A program made the translations under genes and the position numbers. Below the pieces are notes generated by a model. That model searched no databases. It worked only from the letters and a program-made list of their open reading frames with translations, and had not been told where the DNA came from. A DNA stretch of 64,000 nucleotides from Legionella maceachernii (lineage in GTDB: Bacteria > Pseudomonadota > Gammaproteobacteria > Legionellales > Legionellaceae), in the NCBI RefSeq assembly GCF_900167045.1, contig NZ_FUXJ01000009.1, positions 62,001-126,000 on the forward strand, read 5' to 3'. Position 1 is the stretch's first letter; every line of letters begins with the position of its first letter. Below, one piece after another: positions 9,601-18,267 of this stretch.

Positions 9601-10966
9601 AATAGAATTAAGTGAAATTGAATCCACTTTGGAAAAAATTTCCCATGTTCATCAATGCATCGTCAAACCCGAGCTTCACGCTAATGGTTCTCATTTTTTA
9701 ACTGCCTATATTGTCCTTAAAAAGAATACCGACCTTTCTTCCACTGAACTTCGTGACATGTTAAAACAACAACTTCCTGATTATATGGTTCCAAGCCGAT
9801 ATTTCATAGTCGATAAGCTACTTGTCACACCGAGCGGCAAACTAGATCGAAAAAATTTACCTACACCTTTAAGACAATTGAATCTCGGAAGCGAACAGGT
9901 TGAACCAAGTACGGATATTGAGAAATCCTTAAAAAGAATTTGGTGTATTGTTTTAAAAATAAGGGATCTTGGAGTTGAGGACGATTTCTTTGAGCTTGGA
10001 GGAAACTCTCTCTCTGCAATGCGAATAATGACAATGGTGAAAGATCAACTTTCGGTTACGCTCAGCATTAGAAAAATATTCGACTGCCCCACAATAAGGA
10101 GTCTAGCGAAAGAAATCCATAATGCGGGGGAAGCTAGTCCTGAGCCGCTAAAATATTTAAAGGATAGTGTTATTGTTCCGATAAAAAAAACAGGAAAAAA
10201 CCCGCCCCTGTTCCTCGTTCATCCCATTGGTGGTAGCGTATTCTGGTACAAACGTATTGGGAAATATTTGTATGACGAGATTCCTTTATACGCGATTCAG
10301 GATCCTGGATTAGATAGGAAAGAATTCATTTTTGAGACTCTGGAGGAAATGGCAAATACCTATATCCAAGCGATTCAAGCCATTCAACCTAAAGGTCCCT
10401 ATGTGCTTGGGGGTGCATCGTTTGGTAGTACGGTTGCTATTGAAATGGCAAAACAGTTAGAAGAAAAAGGAGAAACCATCTCTTCAATCGTTTCTCTTGA
10501 TGGTTGGGCATCTTATCCTATACTTCAAAAAAATGAAGCTTATTTTCGTGAGATAATGAATGCGCAAAATTCAAGGATCTTAAAAAAATACATTAAGAAT
10601 AACTTAAGTTCAGCACATTTTTTGCTTGAACTTCAATGGCATAGAGAAAATATGCTGATGAATTATAAGCTATCAGCGATTAGGGGAAAATTCATTTTAT
10701 TTAAGGCAAAGGTACTTACTGCGATATTTAACTATGACGCGCACTTCAATTGGTGGGATAATTTCACTATGCAACCCATTGAACTACACTTAGTTCCTGG
10801 AGATCATGAAACAATGTTTTATGAACCGAATGTCAGAGTATTGGCTCAGAAACTAAATAAAAGCTTAACTGAAAAAATGTGTAATTACTCACACCCTTTC
10901 TTTCTCGCTCCTCAAACCAAGGATCTTACATTATTATTTGATCCCACAGAAAGCCGTGGGGCGTAA
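6635..10966 (+). CDS. Single-module NRPS: formyltransferase / decayed C / A (Gln-type code) / PCP / TE
   Basis: This is a 1443-residue assembly-line enzyme. Residues 1 to about 290 resemble a methionyl-tRNA-formyltransferase-like domain with the catalytic Asn94, His96 (NYHNSPLP) and Asp132 (VDAG). Residues about 300-560 look like a condensation domain remnant without HHxxxDG. The adenylation domain (about 575-1065) has all core motifs: YTSGTTGKPKG, FDASVWEFF (Asp774), NLYGPTETT, YKTGDLV, GRMDCQVKIRGFR and PSGKLDRK. Aligned by eye to GrsA, the ten pocket residues read D-A-W-Q-F-G-L-I-D-K, which I recall as a glutamine-type code. A carrier domain follows (GGNS, Ser1125), then a thioesterase (Ser1262 in GASFG, His1391). 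The likely product is a formylated amino acid or small acyl product released by the TE. No other NRPS gene is in the window. Formylating initiation modules are known from linear gramicidin synthetase; this architecture is unusual. Confidence 0.9.
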   Translation: MKKKRLSCFIVGDDNITLQCATIILAGNHELLGLVSRSEKIKEWCATNHIPYIRTIQEFERHYVNRKFDFLFSIVNSQILSPKVMNLPRYYAINYHNSPLPKYAGLYATTWAILNGESHHAITWHVMNEEVDAGDILKQRFFPINEQDTALSLNLKCYEEAVDSFRELIDELSANWITPIKQDLSLRTYYGLRDKPANFGFVSWDQPSDDIDRFCRAFTFGNYRNELVIPKIILRDQIFHLNAHKTLTTSSAAPPGQLVAISDQFLQIATATFDIAILELTDLKGKIYPIKDLIRALELNTTLSLERLEIKFAEKLVHFDLARNPKIEQFWVKEFLKCSKEKVSFLSNLIHLEKNKKILSPKVKIIPNHFLRKIQNNFDCYSLKNILSTAILIYLYRLNNYKNLSVDFSRKETRSQLFEFKNLFSDYVPLTTHFNRQLLFVEALSLVSDEYVRLAKQGTYAKDIFIRYPELKNQVDTIDISFTFVDRKEEIPLKHNKKLNIYISNDGSWFYVHNTTNSNSFPQSYGFLRNIYDHILTLLSDILFNPAKKLYELSILGKKERHKLLVAWNNTYRKYDKTKFLHQYFEDQAVLQPNNIAAVFEGQSISYQQLNHRANQFANYLRNLGIKPNHLIGLSLNRSIELLVCILGTLKSGAAYLPLDPYYPKERINYMLKDSGAHYLVFDQESNKHKLNEFQGKIITINSLDFNQFPTENLTILNASIDLAYVIYTSGTTGKPKGVAISHGAACNHMVWMQKEYNFDKNDIFLQKTPFSFDASVWEFFMPLFVGAQLIIASPDAHACPIKLTQLIQENKVSVLQLVPSMLKELISTTDFAKCTSLTHLFCGGETLLAETIHAFFDHHPSKTSLHNLYGPTETTIDAISATCTLNDAKSQVSRIGKPIMNTQLYVLDEEKQLVPAGVIGELYIGGDGLARGYLNNPDYTAEKFIPNPFSTIPGDRLYKTGDLVKWQSNGHIEYHGRMDCQVKIRGFRIELSEIESTLEKISHVHQCIVKPELHANGSHFLTAYIVLKKNTDLSSTELRDMLKQQLPDYMVPSRYFIVDKLLVTPSGKLDRKNLPTPLRQLNLGSEQVEPSTDIEKSLKRIWCIVLKIRDLGVEDDFFELGGNSLSAMRIMTMVKDQLSVTLSIRKIFDCPTIRSLAKEIHNAGEASPEPLKYLKDSVIVPIKKTGKNPPLFLVHPIGGSVFWYKRIGKYLYDEIPLYAIQDPGLDRKEFIFETLEEMANTYIQAIQAIQPKGPYVLGGASFGSTVAIEMAKQLEEKGETISSIVSLDGWASYPILQKNEAYFREIMNAQNSRILKKYIKNNLSSAHFLLELQWHRENMLMNYKLSAIRGKFILFKAKVLTAIFNYDAHFNWWDNFTMQPIELHLVPGDHETMFYEPNVRVLAQKLNKSLTEKMCNYSHPFFLAPQTKDLTLLFDPTESRGA

Positions 10967-10967
10967 A

Positions 10968-13415
10968 ATGACTACTCGTTTCGAAGAAGTGCTGAAGCGA
11001 TTTATTAACTTACTGCATCAACCTGTATTTTTATTAGATCAAGATGCTTTGATTGTGGATCTGAATTTCTCAGCCGAAAAAATCTTTAAAATTAATAAAC
11101 ACGAGACTCTTCATAAGCCCATTTCATTTTTCTGTCCTGATTTCAATTCAAAGCAGTTAGGAATACCTCTTTTCGTCAAATTATCCGCTACAGCCAACGC
11201 TCAACAAATTCTTTTTCATCCTATCCTTTTAAAAAAGTCCAAAAATGGAATCCAATACATTTTGGTAGGCTCTGCTGATCATGGCGCTAAATCAGGTAAC
11301 CAAGGTAAAGATGAATCACTGCATGAGGCCATTGCAAGTCTAACTCAAATGTTAACTGGCCAATTGATTGATAAAAACAAGAATGCATTAGAGCATGTAA
11401 AAAATATCTATCACTACATGGAAAATATTATTGCAGAGATACCTGTTAGTGTTTATTGGATGAATAAGGACTGTGTCTATCTTGGTTGCAGTAATAGTAT
11501 GGCTAGATTATTAAATCTAAAGTCAAGGCACGAGATTGTTGGCAAAACCTATGCTGACCTTTATGACGAAATCTCAGCCTCATACTATAAAAAAGCAGAT
11601 CAAGAAGTTATGAGTCAAGGTGTTTCTTTGAGTTTAGAGGAGCCGATGTATCATCCTAATGGAAGAAAAGAAATATATTTGTCGAAAAAAGTACCCTTAT
11701 GTGACCCGGATGGAAACCTTATCGGTATGCTGGGTATTTCAGTGAACATCACTGACCGAAAAGAAATGGAAGAAAATTTACGGCAAGCTAAAATGGCAGC
11801 CGAAGCAGCAAATCAAGCAAAAACTGAATTTCTTGAAAACATGCGCCATGACATCCGTACTCCTTTGACAGGCATAGTCGGTTTTGCAGACATCCTTGAA
11901 ATGGAGTCAGATAATCCGCAAGTTAAAGAATATGCTGAGAATTTAGTGGCCTCAAGTCATGCCTTACTCGATCTATTGGATGAAGTCTTAGAAGCCATTC
12001 GCGTAAGTTCGGGAGAAATTCCTAGGCTCAAGAAAAAATTTAATTTGCAGAAAACATTACAACAAATCATCGAGCTTAATAGAGCCAAGGCGGCGCAGAA
12101 AAAACTGAAAATGACTTTTAACTATGACTCGCAAATTCCTCGATATTTGATAGGTGATAAGATCCGCATTCATCGCATTGCCTTGGAGTTGGTCGCTAAT
12201 GCGCTTAATTTTACCGATACAGGTTACGTCAAGCTTACAGCGACACTTGCGCAACAAGATCATCGTGAGCTTATTATTAAACTGGTTGTGGAAGACTCAG
12301 GCATTGGTATCCCCAAAGATAAACAGCAAGAAATCTTTTTGCAATTTAAACGCCTTACGCCTTCGTATCAGGGTATTTATAAAGGCGCAGGTCTTGGTCT
12401 TTCGGTGATCAAACAATTTGTCGACGAATTGAATGGGGAAATTTATGTCGAAAGTGAGGTGGGCAAAGGTACCCGATTTACCTGTCTTTTACCCCTTCAA
12501 CAGTCCTTGCTGAATGATGAATTTGGTGTTGATGATGAGATGGAAAAAGTCATCGATAAGCCTTATGAAACCACGTATGCTCAAGAGATAAAGCCAAGCC
12601 AGAAAGCGTCAAATCAAACACAATATCGTGTTCTGGTTGTTGAAGATAATCCCATTGCGCAGACGGTGGCGAAATCCATTTTAGCTCAATTAAATTGCCA
12701 AGCGGATATCGCGGAAAGCGGCAATAAAGCTGTCGAAATGTGGAAAGCAGGAGCATACGATTTAATTTTTATGGATATCGGTTTGCCGGATATCGACGGA
12801 TATCAAGTGACTCATCTCATTCGTGTGCAAGAGCTGGCAAAAAAATCACATACCCCCATTATAGCCTTAACTGCTCATGCGGGAGATGAAAACAAAAAAC
12901 GTTGTATTGATGCTGGAATGAACGCTGTGCTCACTAAACCCCTGACAGTAAAAAGCTGCACTGACATTGTGGATGCCTTTATTCCAGGTAAACATCCCCA
13001 TAAAACCCAAGAGTCACTAAACTATTTTTCTGATTTACCGCAACAGACTGACGAGTTATTTAATCTTTCACCCTTTCCTCTTTTGGATATTAAAGAGGGT
13101 ATTAAAACAACAGGAAGTAAGACTGCACTGGCTGACATGTTGACTTTTATGGTGAATGAATCTCTTCCTGACGATTTAGCTGCAATGAAAAAAGCACATG
13201 CAGCTCAGGATTGGGATAAAACACAACAACTCGCCCATAAAATCAAAGGAGGTGCGGTGTATGTGGGAACCGTTCGTATAAAAATGGCTTGCCAATACCT
13301 TGAGCGTTATTGGAAAACAGGACAGCGTAATTTATTAGAAGAGCTTTACCAACAAATTTTAAAAGTAATTGAAGAAAGTCTAAGCGAAATTTCTCATTGG
13401 TTAGAACGCTATTAA
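10968..13415 (+). CDS. Hybrid histidine kinase (PAS, HisKA, HATPase, receiver, HPt)
   Basis: The ATG at 10968 is one base after the NRPS stop and has a GTGGGG ribosome site, so it is preferred over an upstream in-frame ATG at 10938. The protein has 815 residues. A first PAS-like segment lies near residues 5-80 and a clear PAS domain at about 145-265. The kinase has the phosphoacceptor His294 (MRHDIRTPLTG), an N box (NALNFT) and G boxes (DSGIGIP, GAGLGL). The receiver has the acceptor Asp603 (FMDIGLPDIDG) and a C-terminal HPt domain has His757 (AHKIKGGA). No transmembrane segment is seen, so it probably senses a cytoplasmic signal. The complete internal phosphorelay is intact, but no output domain is present. 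Cotranscription with the NRPS suggests it senses or controls that product. It is closely related to the kinase at 22797. Confidence 0.9.
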   Translation: MTTRFEEVLKRFINLLHQPVFLLDQDALIVDLNFSAEKIFKINKHETLHKPISFFCPDFNSKQLGIPLFVKLSATANAQQILFHPILLKKSKNGIQYILVGSADHGAKSGNQGKDESLHEAIASLTQMLTGQLIDKNKNALEHVKNIYHYMENIIAEIPVSVYWMNKDCVYLGCSNSMARLLNLKSRHEIVGKTYADLYDEISASYYKKADQEVMSQGVSLSLEEPMYHPNGRKEIYLSKKVPLCDPDGNLIGMLGISVNITDRKEMEENLRQAKMAAEAANQAKTEFLENMRHDIRTPLTGIVGFADILEMESDNPQVKEYAENLVASSHALLDLLDEVLEAIRVSSGEIPRLKKKFNLQKTLQQIIELNRAKAAQKKLKMTFNYDSQIPRYLIGDKIRIHRIALELVANALNFTDTGYVKLTATLAQQDHRELIIKLVVEDSGIGIPKDKQQEIFLQFKRLTPSYQGIYKGAGLGLSVIKQFVDELNGEIYVESEVGKGTRFTCLLPLQQSLLNDEFGVDDEMEKVIDKPYETTYAQEIKPSQKASNQTQYRVLVVEDNPIAQTVAKSILAQLNCQADIAESGNKAVEMWKAGAYDLIFMDIGLPDIDGYQVTHLIRVQELAKKSHTPIIALTAHAGDENKKRCIDAGMNAVLTKPLTVKSCTDIVDAFIPGKHPHKTQESLNYFSDLPQQTDELFNLSPFPLLDIKEGIKTTGSKTALADMLTFMVNESLPDDLAAMKKAHAAQDWDKTQQLAHKIKGGAVYVGTVRIKMACQYLERYWKTGQRNLLEELYQQILKVIEESLSEISHWLERY

Positions 13416-13531
13416 TAATTCACGAAACCTGCTTTGCTGCAATATTAAAAAGTGATCCATGTCTTTATTAGACATATAATGAATCAATTGTCCTCTAATT
13501 TAATGTGTACTACGAATGAATGATTCGTGCT

Positions 13532-14113
13532 CTAATTATTGAAATATGCTTTTACAACCTCAACGAGCTGTTTTGTTGAATCCATACCATTAAGAATGAA
13601 ATCAGCCTCGAGCCTAAATTTAGCATCATTAAACAATGGCCTTGATTCTGTGAGGTATAACTGCAATTCATTTAAAAGATCGGTTTTCGTTTTATTGGCC
13701 TGTTTATAATCCCTAAGCAGCCAGCGGCATAAAGAGACGTCTAACGGTACATGAATATGAAACCAGGTATCGATGTAGAGGCCCGTTTGTTGATGAATAC
13801 GCCCCAACGGTGCATCAAAGATAATAAACTGTGTGGGTTTAATCGCATCATGATGTATAGGATGAATTACGGTTTTTCCTGCTTTAAGGTCTCTAAGAAT
13901 ATCAGCTAATTTAGGGTAGTCCCATTCAGCATAATTTTCTCCTCTTTTGTACCAGTCAACATAATCTTCAGGGCCATTGGAAATAGCATCAAAATCATCC
14001 CAGGCAATAACTGGGCTTTTTAAATCAGTAGCAAGCGCGGTACTTAACGTTGTTTTCCCGGCGCCAGTGTTTCCGCTAATTCCAATAATATGTGGTTTTA
14101 TTTGTTGATTCAT
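13532..14113 (-). CDS. P-loop nucleoside/uridine kinase-like NTPase
   Basis: The 193-residue form starts at the ATG encoding MNQQIKPH. A longer frame to TTG 14188 would add 25 hydrophobic residues and has no clear ribosome site. A Walker A motif sits near the N-terminus (GISGNTGAGKTT), followed by an acidic DDFD segment typical of uridine/phosphoribulokinase-like enzymes and a later arginine-rich helix (RWLLRDYK) that could be the lid. Residue order fits a small-molecule kinase that phosphorylates a nucleoside or sugar, but the substrate cannot be read. It is convergent with the kinase gene on its other side and stands alone. Family-level confidence is good, exact function low. Confidence 0.75.
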   Translation of the reverse strand: MNQQIKPHIIGISGNTGAGKTTLSTALATDLKSPVIAWDDFDAISNGPEDYVDWYKRGENYAEWDYPKLADILRDLKAGKTVIHPIHHDAIKPTQFIIFDAPLGRIHQQTGLYIDTWFHIHVPLDVSLCRWLLRDYKQANKTKTDLLNELQLYLTESRPLFNDAKFRLEADFILNGMDSTKQLVEVVKAYFNN

Positions 14114-14409
14114 CTTTAATAGCGTTTTCGATAAGAGCACTAACATCATAAGTAGGAGGTTTCCAATTATAGCGAAAGTTGAGAACAATATCCTTGAGTG
14201 CGATTGTAATTATTGTGATCAGTGTGTATCATTTAACAGCTTAAAGGTAAAGGATTTCGCTCTAATCATAAGCTGGGATATAATCAGGCGGTTTACCGAT
14301 ATTCTAAATCTTATAATTTCCCTCTCCCAAAAAAATAATTTAATGGACCTTATCGGGATTTCATTTGATTTAACTAAAACCTTACTTCATTACATTAAGG
14401 ATTATTAGC

Positions 14410-15435
14410 ATGCGTTTGTACTACAGAGCAGATACTCGTAGCCCCAAAACTATTTTCTGCGATGGATTTCAACCAAAAAACAATTTTTTAGGTCTATTAG
14501 GAACGAGTTGGTGGCAGCACGGTATCCGCCAAACGGGTTATCCCGCTCTGCTAAAAACAACCGCGACTGATGCACAAATGGATAACGTTGTTTGTTTAGC
14601 TAAAAAGCTTGAGTCAACTCCTCTTTTTCCAGTATGCGACCAATATCATACCGATTATGACTCAGAAATTTATGTTTATGTCATGGCACTACCTGATGCT
14701 GAATTACCTCAAGATATCGATGCGTCACAGCCGATTGAGGTATTTGACATGGAAGCTTACCAGGTTCAAGAACTTAGAGAAATTATGAATCACTCTGTGA
14801 ACCCTGCAATGGCTGGCTATGTGTTAAGAGGCCACGAAGCATTTGTGAAAAATGTTGCGGTGCAAAATATTATTTGTGCGGTTAAATGCAAACGTTCCGA
14901 TTTTGCGCTGACAGCAGGATTACCCGTATTCACAAAAGCACAAGACGATACTGATAAATTTGTTATCGACCAGGAGCGTTATTTTGAAATAGGGCATGAG
15001 GTTTTTCTAAACAGTAAGTATTCGCAAGATGCACAATATAAAGACGCTGCCCTTGATGAATTGCATCGTGTTAAAGCAAAAGGTTTACAGCCATCGACGA
15101 GAATTGAAGATGCGTTAGATCATTGCGGGATTGTATATAATAAAAATCAAATCCATAAGTCAACTTATTTTTGGCAAGAGGTGACATCCTTAAACTTCGG
15201 AGTGGCATTTTTTAGTATTCTTGAGAGTATTTACTATGCTGCAATCCAGCTTTACAAAGCCTGTGTGCGCCAATCAGTACAAAAACCCCTGGAAATAGTC
15301 GAAACTTTGCCCGATTCAATGCAAGACACCCATAGAAAAAAGACTTTGAGCTTTTATGGACGATATTTTACAACAGTTGGTGTGGTTACAGGGCAGGTTG
15401 ATTCTATGACGGCTTATGCGATTTCTCATTTTTAA
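14410..15435 (+). CDS. Candidate cholera-toxin-like ADP-ribosyltransferase effector
   Basis: This 341-residue protein begins LYYRADTRSPKTIFCDGF, closely matching the start of mature cholera toxin A (LYRADSRPPDEI). Arg6 corresponds to the NAD-binding Arg7 of CtxA. A strand pair DSEIYVYVMALPDAE matches CtxA TYYIYVIATAPNMF. Further on, RGHEAFVKNVAVQNIICAVK fits the segment that follows the catalytic glutamate, making Glu143 the candidate catalytic residue. The central Ser-Thr-Ser motif is not obvious, and the residue two before Glu143 is Gly rather than Glu or Gln. There is no signal peptide, so if it is a toxin it would be delivered by a type IV system, not exported by Sec. The C-terminal 100 residues include a hydrophobic amphipathic stretch (about 255-290) that could bind membrane. 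A good AAGGA ribosome site precedes the ATG. Enzyme family is likely; the target is unknown. Confidence 0.75.
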   Translation: MRLYYRADTRSPKTIFCDGFQPKNNFLGLLGTSWWQHGIRQTGYPALLKTTATDAQMDNVVCLAKKLESTPLFPVCDQYHTDYDSEIYVYVMALPDAELPQDIDASQPIEVFDMEAYQVQELREIMNHSVNPAMAGYVLRGHEAFVKNVAVQNIICAVKCKRSDFALTAGLPVFTKAQDDTDKFVIDQERYFEIGHEVFLNSKYSQDAQYKDAALDELHRVKAKGLQPSTRIEDALDHCGIVYNKNQIHKSTYFWQEVTSLNFGVAFFSILESIYYAAIQLYKACVRQSVQKPLEIVETLPDSMQDTHRKKTLSFYGRYFTTVGVVTGQVDSMTAYAISHF

Positions 15436-15605
15436 GCGCTATTGTGTGTAATACTCTTCGGTTTTGGTGGTTAAAATAAAGCATTGAGTAAATTTTTTAT
15501 GTCGTGGCAATGGGATTCGCTCTCACTATTTTGGAATCCTAAATTGGCTTCGGGACAATGCGAGTTTATTCTATAATTTGCAAATTTAATCTTCAGGTCT
15601 AACTA

Positions 15606-16205
15606 ATGAAATCAATTGGTGTCTACTTAGGAGCTCATTACGGAAATGATAATTCTTTTAGAGAATCAGTCATTACTCTAGCTAAAGAAATCACTAACCT
15701 TGGCCTAGTTTTAGTGTATGGCGGGTCAAGTCTTGGTTTAATGGGGCTTTTGGCTAATAGTGTAAAAGCATATGGCGGAAAAGTAATCGGCATAACTACT
15801 CATCAACTTATAGAAAAAGAACAGCCACTTGATACGCTAGACGAGTTATATGTAGTTAATTCCATGCAAGAGAGAAAACAAATTTTACAACAAAAATCGG
15901 ATATGTTCGTCGTCATGCCAGGGGGATTAGGGACTTTAGAAGAAGCTTGTGAAACTTGGAATGCTATTAAAATTGGCCTATTTAATAAGCCGATTGGTTT
16001 CTTAAATGTTGCAGGGTATTTTAATGAGCTTTTTGCATTCATTCATACTTGTGAGAAAACAGGTTTTCTCTCTGAAGAGCATAAAAGAATACCTAAAATA
16101 AACGCCGATATAAAATTATTGCTAGGAGAACTTATTGAAAATCTCGAAATATTACAAAAAAATCACTATAAAAGAGCCGACAATGAATTGTTCCACTCTC
16201 TGTAG
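15606..16205 (+). CDS. LOG-family (TIGR00730) nucleotide 5'-monophosphate phosphoribohydrolase
   Basis: This 199-residue protein has the LOG signature PGGLGTLEE (about residues 102-110) and an N-terminal Rossmann-like fold with VYGGSSLGLMG. Members hydrolyse cytokinin ribotides or related nucleotide monophosphates, releasing ribose-5-phosphate, and were formerly annotated as lysine decarboxylases. Bacterial homologues act on AMP-type substrates or have unclear roles. Length and motif positions are normal. It is a lone gene between two effector-like genes, with no apparent operon partner. Confidence 0.88.
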   Translation: MKSIGVYLGAHYGNDNSFRESVITLAKEITNLGLVLVYGGSSLGLMGLLANSVKAYGGKVIGITTHQLIEKEQPLDTLDELYVVNSMQERKQILQQKSDMFVVMPGGLGTLEEACETWNAIKIGLFNKPIGFLNVAGYFNELFAFIHTCEKTGFLSEEHKRIPKINADIKLLLGELIENLEILQKNHYKRADNELFHSL

Positions 16206-16479
16206 CTATCAATCTTTTATTCAATAAAATTCGACCTTTCTGTATTAATTCAATTTGGCATTATAGTTTTTTATGCGCTTAGGTAATGAAGTTTTAGATT
16301 GTGTAGTTTAGCCCCCACTGTAAGGGGTCTCTGCAAAAAGCGATGAATGAGCTTGGCAGAGTAGGTGCGGATTATGAAATGCCAACAGACCCTATCATAA
16401 TTGCTAATAAGCATAAGAAAATTACGCGAGTGAACTGAAAAAAACAATAAAAATTGAGCAAGAGACTAGTAGTGGGACT

Positions 16480-17232
16480 TTATTGATATTGATGGCCCAA
16501 CGAATCCGTACACTGATCTTCAGTGTTTGTTTGGCTATTTTTATAGGCGCCCACTGCAAATAATCCTATTCCGGAGAGAACTGCTGCTATACCGAGTCCA
16601 GCCACTATTACAGTACCCAAAGTTGCTGCATTAAGGACTGTGAAGGCTACGGCTACTGCTGCAATGCCTACTACCGCTATAAAACCACCTAAAACCATCA
16701 TGTTAATATTCTCAGCGAATTTGTCTATTTCTGACCTCATCACCGAGGCTGCTGGCATTAATCGCTGAGAATGACTTATTTGCGTAGAATGGCTTGCCAG
16801 CTCGCTATTAGCTTCTTTCTCAATTAACTGGCATCTTGTTTTGCCATAGCTAACCTCTAGCATTCGCTTATCGTCTGCTGGGAGACAAAAAACGTTAAAA
16901 TTACATCCATTACCTAAACTAACATTGCCATTGGAAATTTCTGCTGTGCAAGTACCGAGCTTTACCTTATCCGTTTCAATATTATAAAGCATCAAGTGAG
17001 TAGGAAATTGAGTATCTTTAAAAAGAAAAGCGCCTTCTCCCCGTTCATCGACAATAAATACCCTTTGTTTTATACCCAAAGAATCAATGAAATACGCGCC
17101 TCGATTTATCGGATCTTCTTGGTTTGTCGGAAAAAATAAATCATAGAACTGGTTATCTATCTCCACGCCATAACTCGTTGAAGCACTATTCTCATTTGTC
17201 CACTGGTGGAGATGAATTTGTTTAAATGGCAT
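16480..17232 (-). CDS. Unknown protein with C-terminal double membrane helix (effector-like)
   Basis: The ATG at 17232 (MPFKQIHL) gives 250 residues; a TTG at 17265 would extend it by 11. The first 170 residues are soluble and strand-rich, with no recognised motif. Two long hydrophobic helices follow at about 180-202 and 206-230, rich in Ala, Val and Gly and separated by a short turn, then a polar tail. There is no N-terminal signal peptide. A cytosolic N-domain with a C-terminal helical hairpin is a common layout among Legionella proteins that insert into host membranes, but no family could be named. The neighbouring upstream gene points the same way and is also unknown. Confidence 0.6.
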   Translation of the reverse strand: MPFKQIHLHQWTNENSASTSYGVEIDNQFYDLFFPTNQEDPINRGAYFIDSLGIKQRVFIVDERGEGAFLFKDTQFPTHLMLYNIETDKVKLGTCTAEISNGNVSLGNGCNFNVFCLPADDKRMLEVSYGKTRCQLIEKEANSELASHSTQISHSQRLMPAASVMRSEIDKFAENINMMVLGGFIAVVGIAAVAVAFTVLNAATLGTVIVAGLGIAAVLSGIGLFAVGAYKNSQTNTEDQCTDSLGHQYQ

Positions 17233-17349
17233 AGGGGCGATGCTCAGTTGAAAATTAAAAGACAAAATTTTACAGCATATTGTGGTTTATTCAAGTAAAC
17301 ATGATTCAAGAAGTATTGTTCAAATGTTGTTTTAGGACTCATTTTAAAT

Positions 17350-18159
17350 TTATCCCCAAAAAGGTTGTAATCGTTTTGCTGCAGCGCGTTGCTCTAATTG
17401 TTCTGACGTCTTGTGATCAAACTGTTTAAGGGGAACATTGGAGGGGTGATAGAGGCTGGGCATTAAGTGAAGCACTTCTTCTGTTTTTTTGAGTAAGGAA
17501 TGCAGTTCATAATCCATCAAAGGCGTTTTGTTTACTTGATGATAGAGTTCCTCTGCCTGTCCAAGACCATGAATAATGGCTTGGTGAAAATGTGAAATTG
17601 GGCCTCTGAGTGCAGCAATATGATCAAAAATGGGGCCCGCAGCTGGTTGTTCTAGAATTTGCTCCACTTCTTGATTAAGTTGATGGAGCACCTCTAAAAA
17701 TTGGTTTTGTTTGCTAAGCAGTTTTGAAGTTTCCCTAACCATAAGGTGCTGCCTTGGTGCTTTGTTTTTTAGTGCAAATGAGGCATGACTGTTTTTATAA
17801 CGAGCGATAATTTTAGAGAGGGAGCCAGTGAGTATCGCGAGCACATTTAAGATTTGTTTTAAATCTTCATTTCCTACCGCATAAGCTAATCGATCTCGAT
17901 TTGTTTTGGCAGAATGCTGGGGGTGGATGCCAAGAAAATAAAGCACATTATGATCGAGCGTTAATAAAAAATTTAAGGCATCTTCGCCGCTTAAACGATA
18001 TTGTAATAGGAGTTGAATAGTAAGGATTTTGTCCTCAGTTGAAAACTCGCCTTCGTCAGTCGAAACTTGACGAAGATTACTTAAAATAGATTTTGTTTCA
18101 TTAAGAAATAAGGTTGCTTTATTCATTAAATGGTCAATCGTATTCGGTATATTACTCAT
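17350..18159 (-). CDS. Unknown all-helical protein (effector-like)
   Basis: This is a 269-residue, hydrophilic, predominantly helical protein with Gln/Leu-rich heptad-like stretches at about 135-175, no membrane segment and no signal peptide. The C-terminal tail (LEQRAAAKRLQPFWG) is basic and ends with aromatic residues. I do not recognise a domain. It lies 84 to 118 bases upstream of the membrane-hairpin protein on the same strand and could be cotranscribed with it. Possible type IV secretion substrate by style only. Confidence 0.6.
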   Translation of the reverse strand: MSNIPNTIDHLMNKATLFLNETKSILSNLRQVSTDEGEFSTEDKILTIQLLLQYRLSGEDALNFLLTLDHNVLYFLGIHPQHSAKTNRDRLAYAVGNEDLKQILNVLAILTGSLSKIIARYKNSHASFALKNKAPRQHLMVRETSKLLSKQNQFLEVLHQLNQEVEQILEQPAAGPIFDHIAALRGPISHFHQAIIHGLGQAEELYHQVNKTPLMDYELHSLLKKTEEVLHLMPSLYHPSNVPLKQFDHKTSEQLEQRAAAKRLQPFWG

Positions 18160-18267
18160 AACGTTTCATTTAGTGTAGGGCGAGCGAATGAATTTTACCC
18201 CTTATTATAATTATGCGATATATCTCTCACGAGATCTATCAACTATACCCCTCTTGCAATCGATGGT

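Noticed and set aside
14189-14409. PmrA or CpxR box before the ART gene
   Set aside because: Only weak A+T-rich half-sites, no properly spaced direct repeat.
16343-16438. Possible 31-residue frame in the gap before the membrane-hairpin protein
   Set aside because: Too short, no ribosome site or similarity seen; could be a remnant but cannot be supported.
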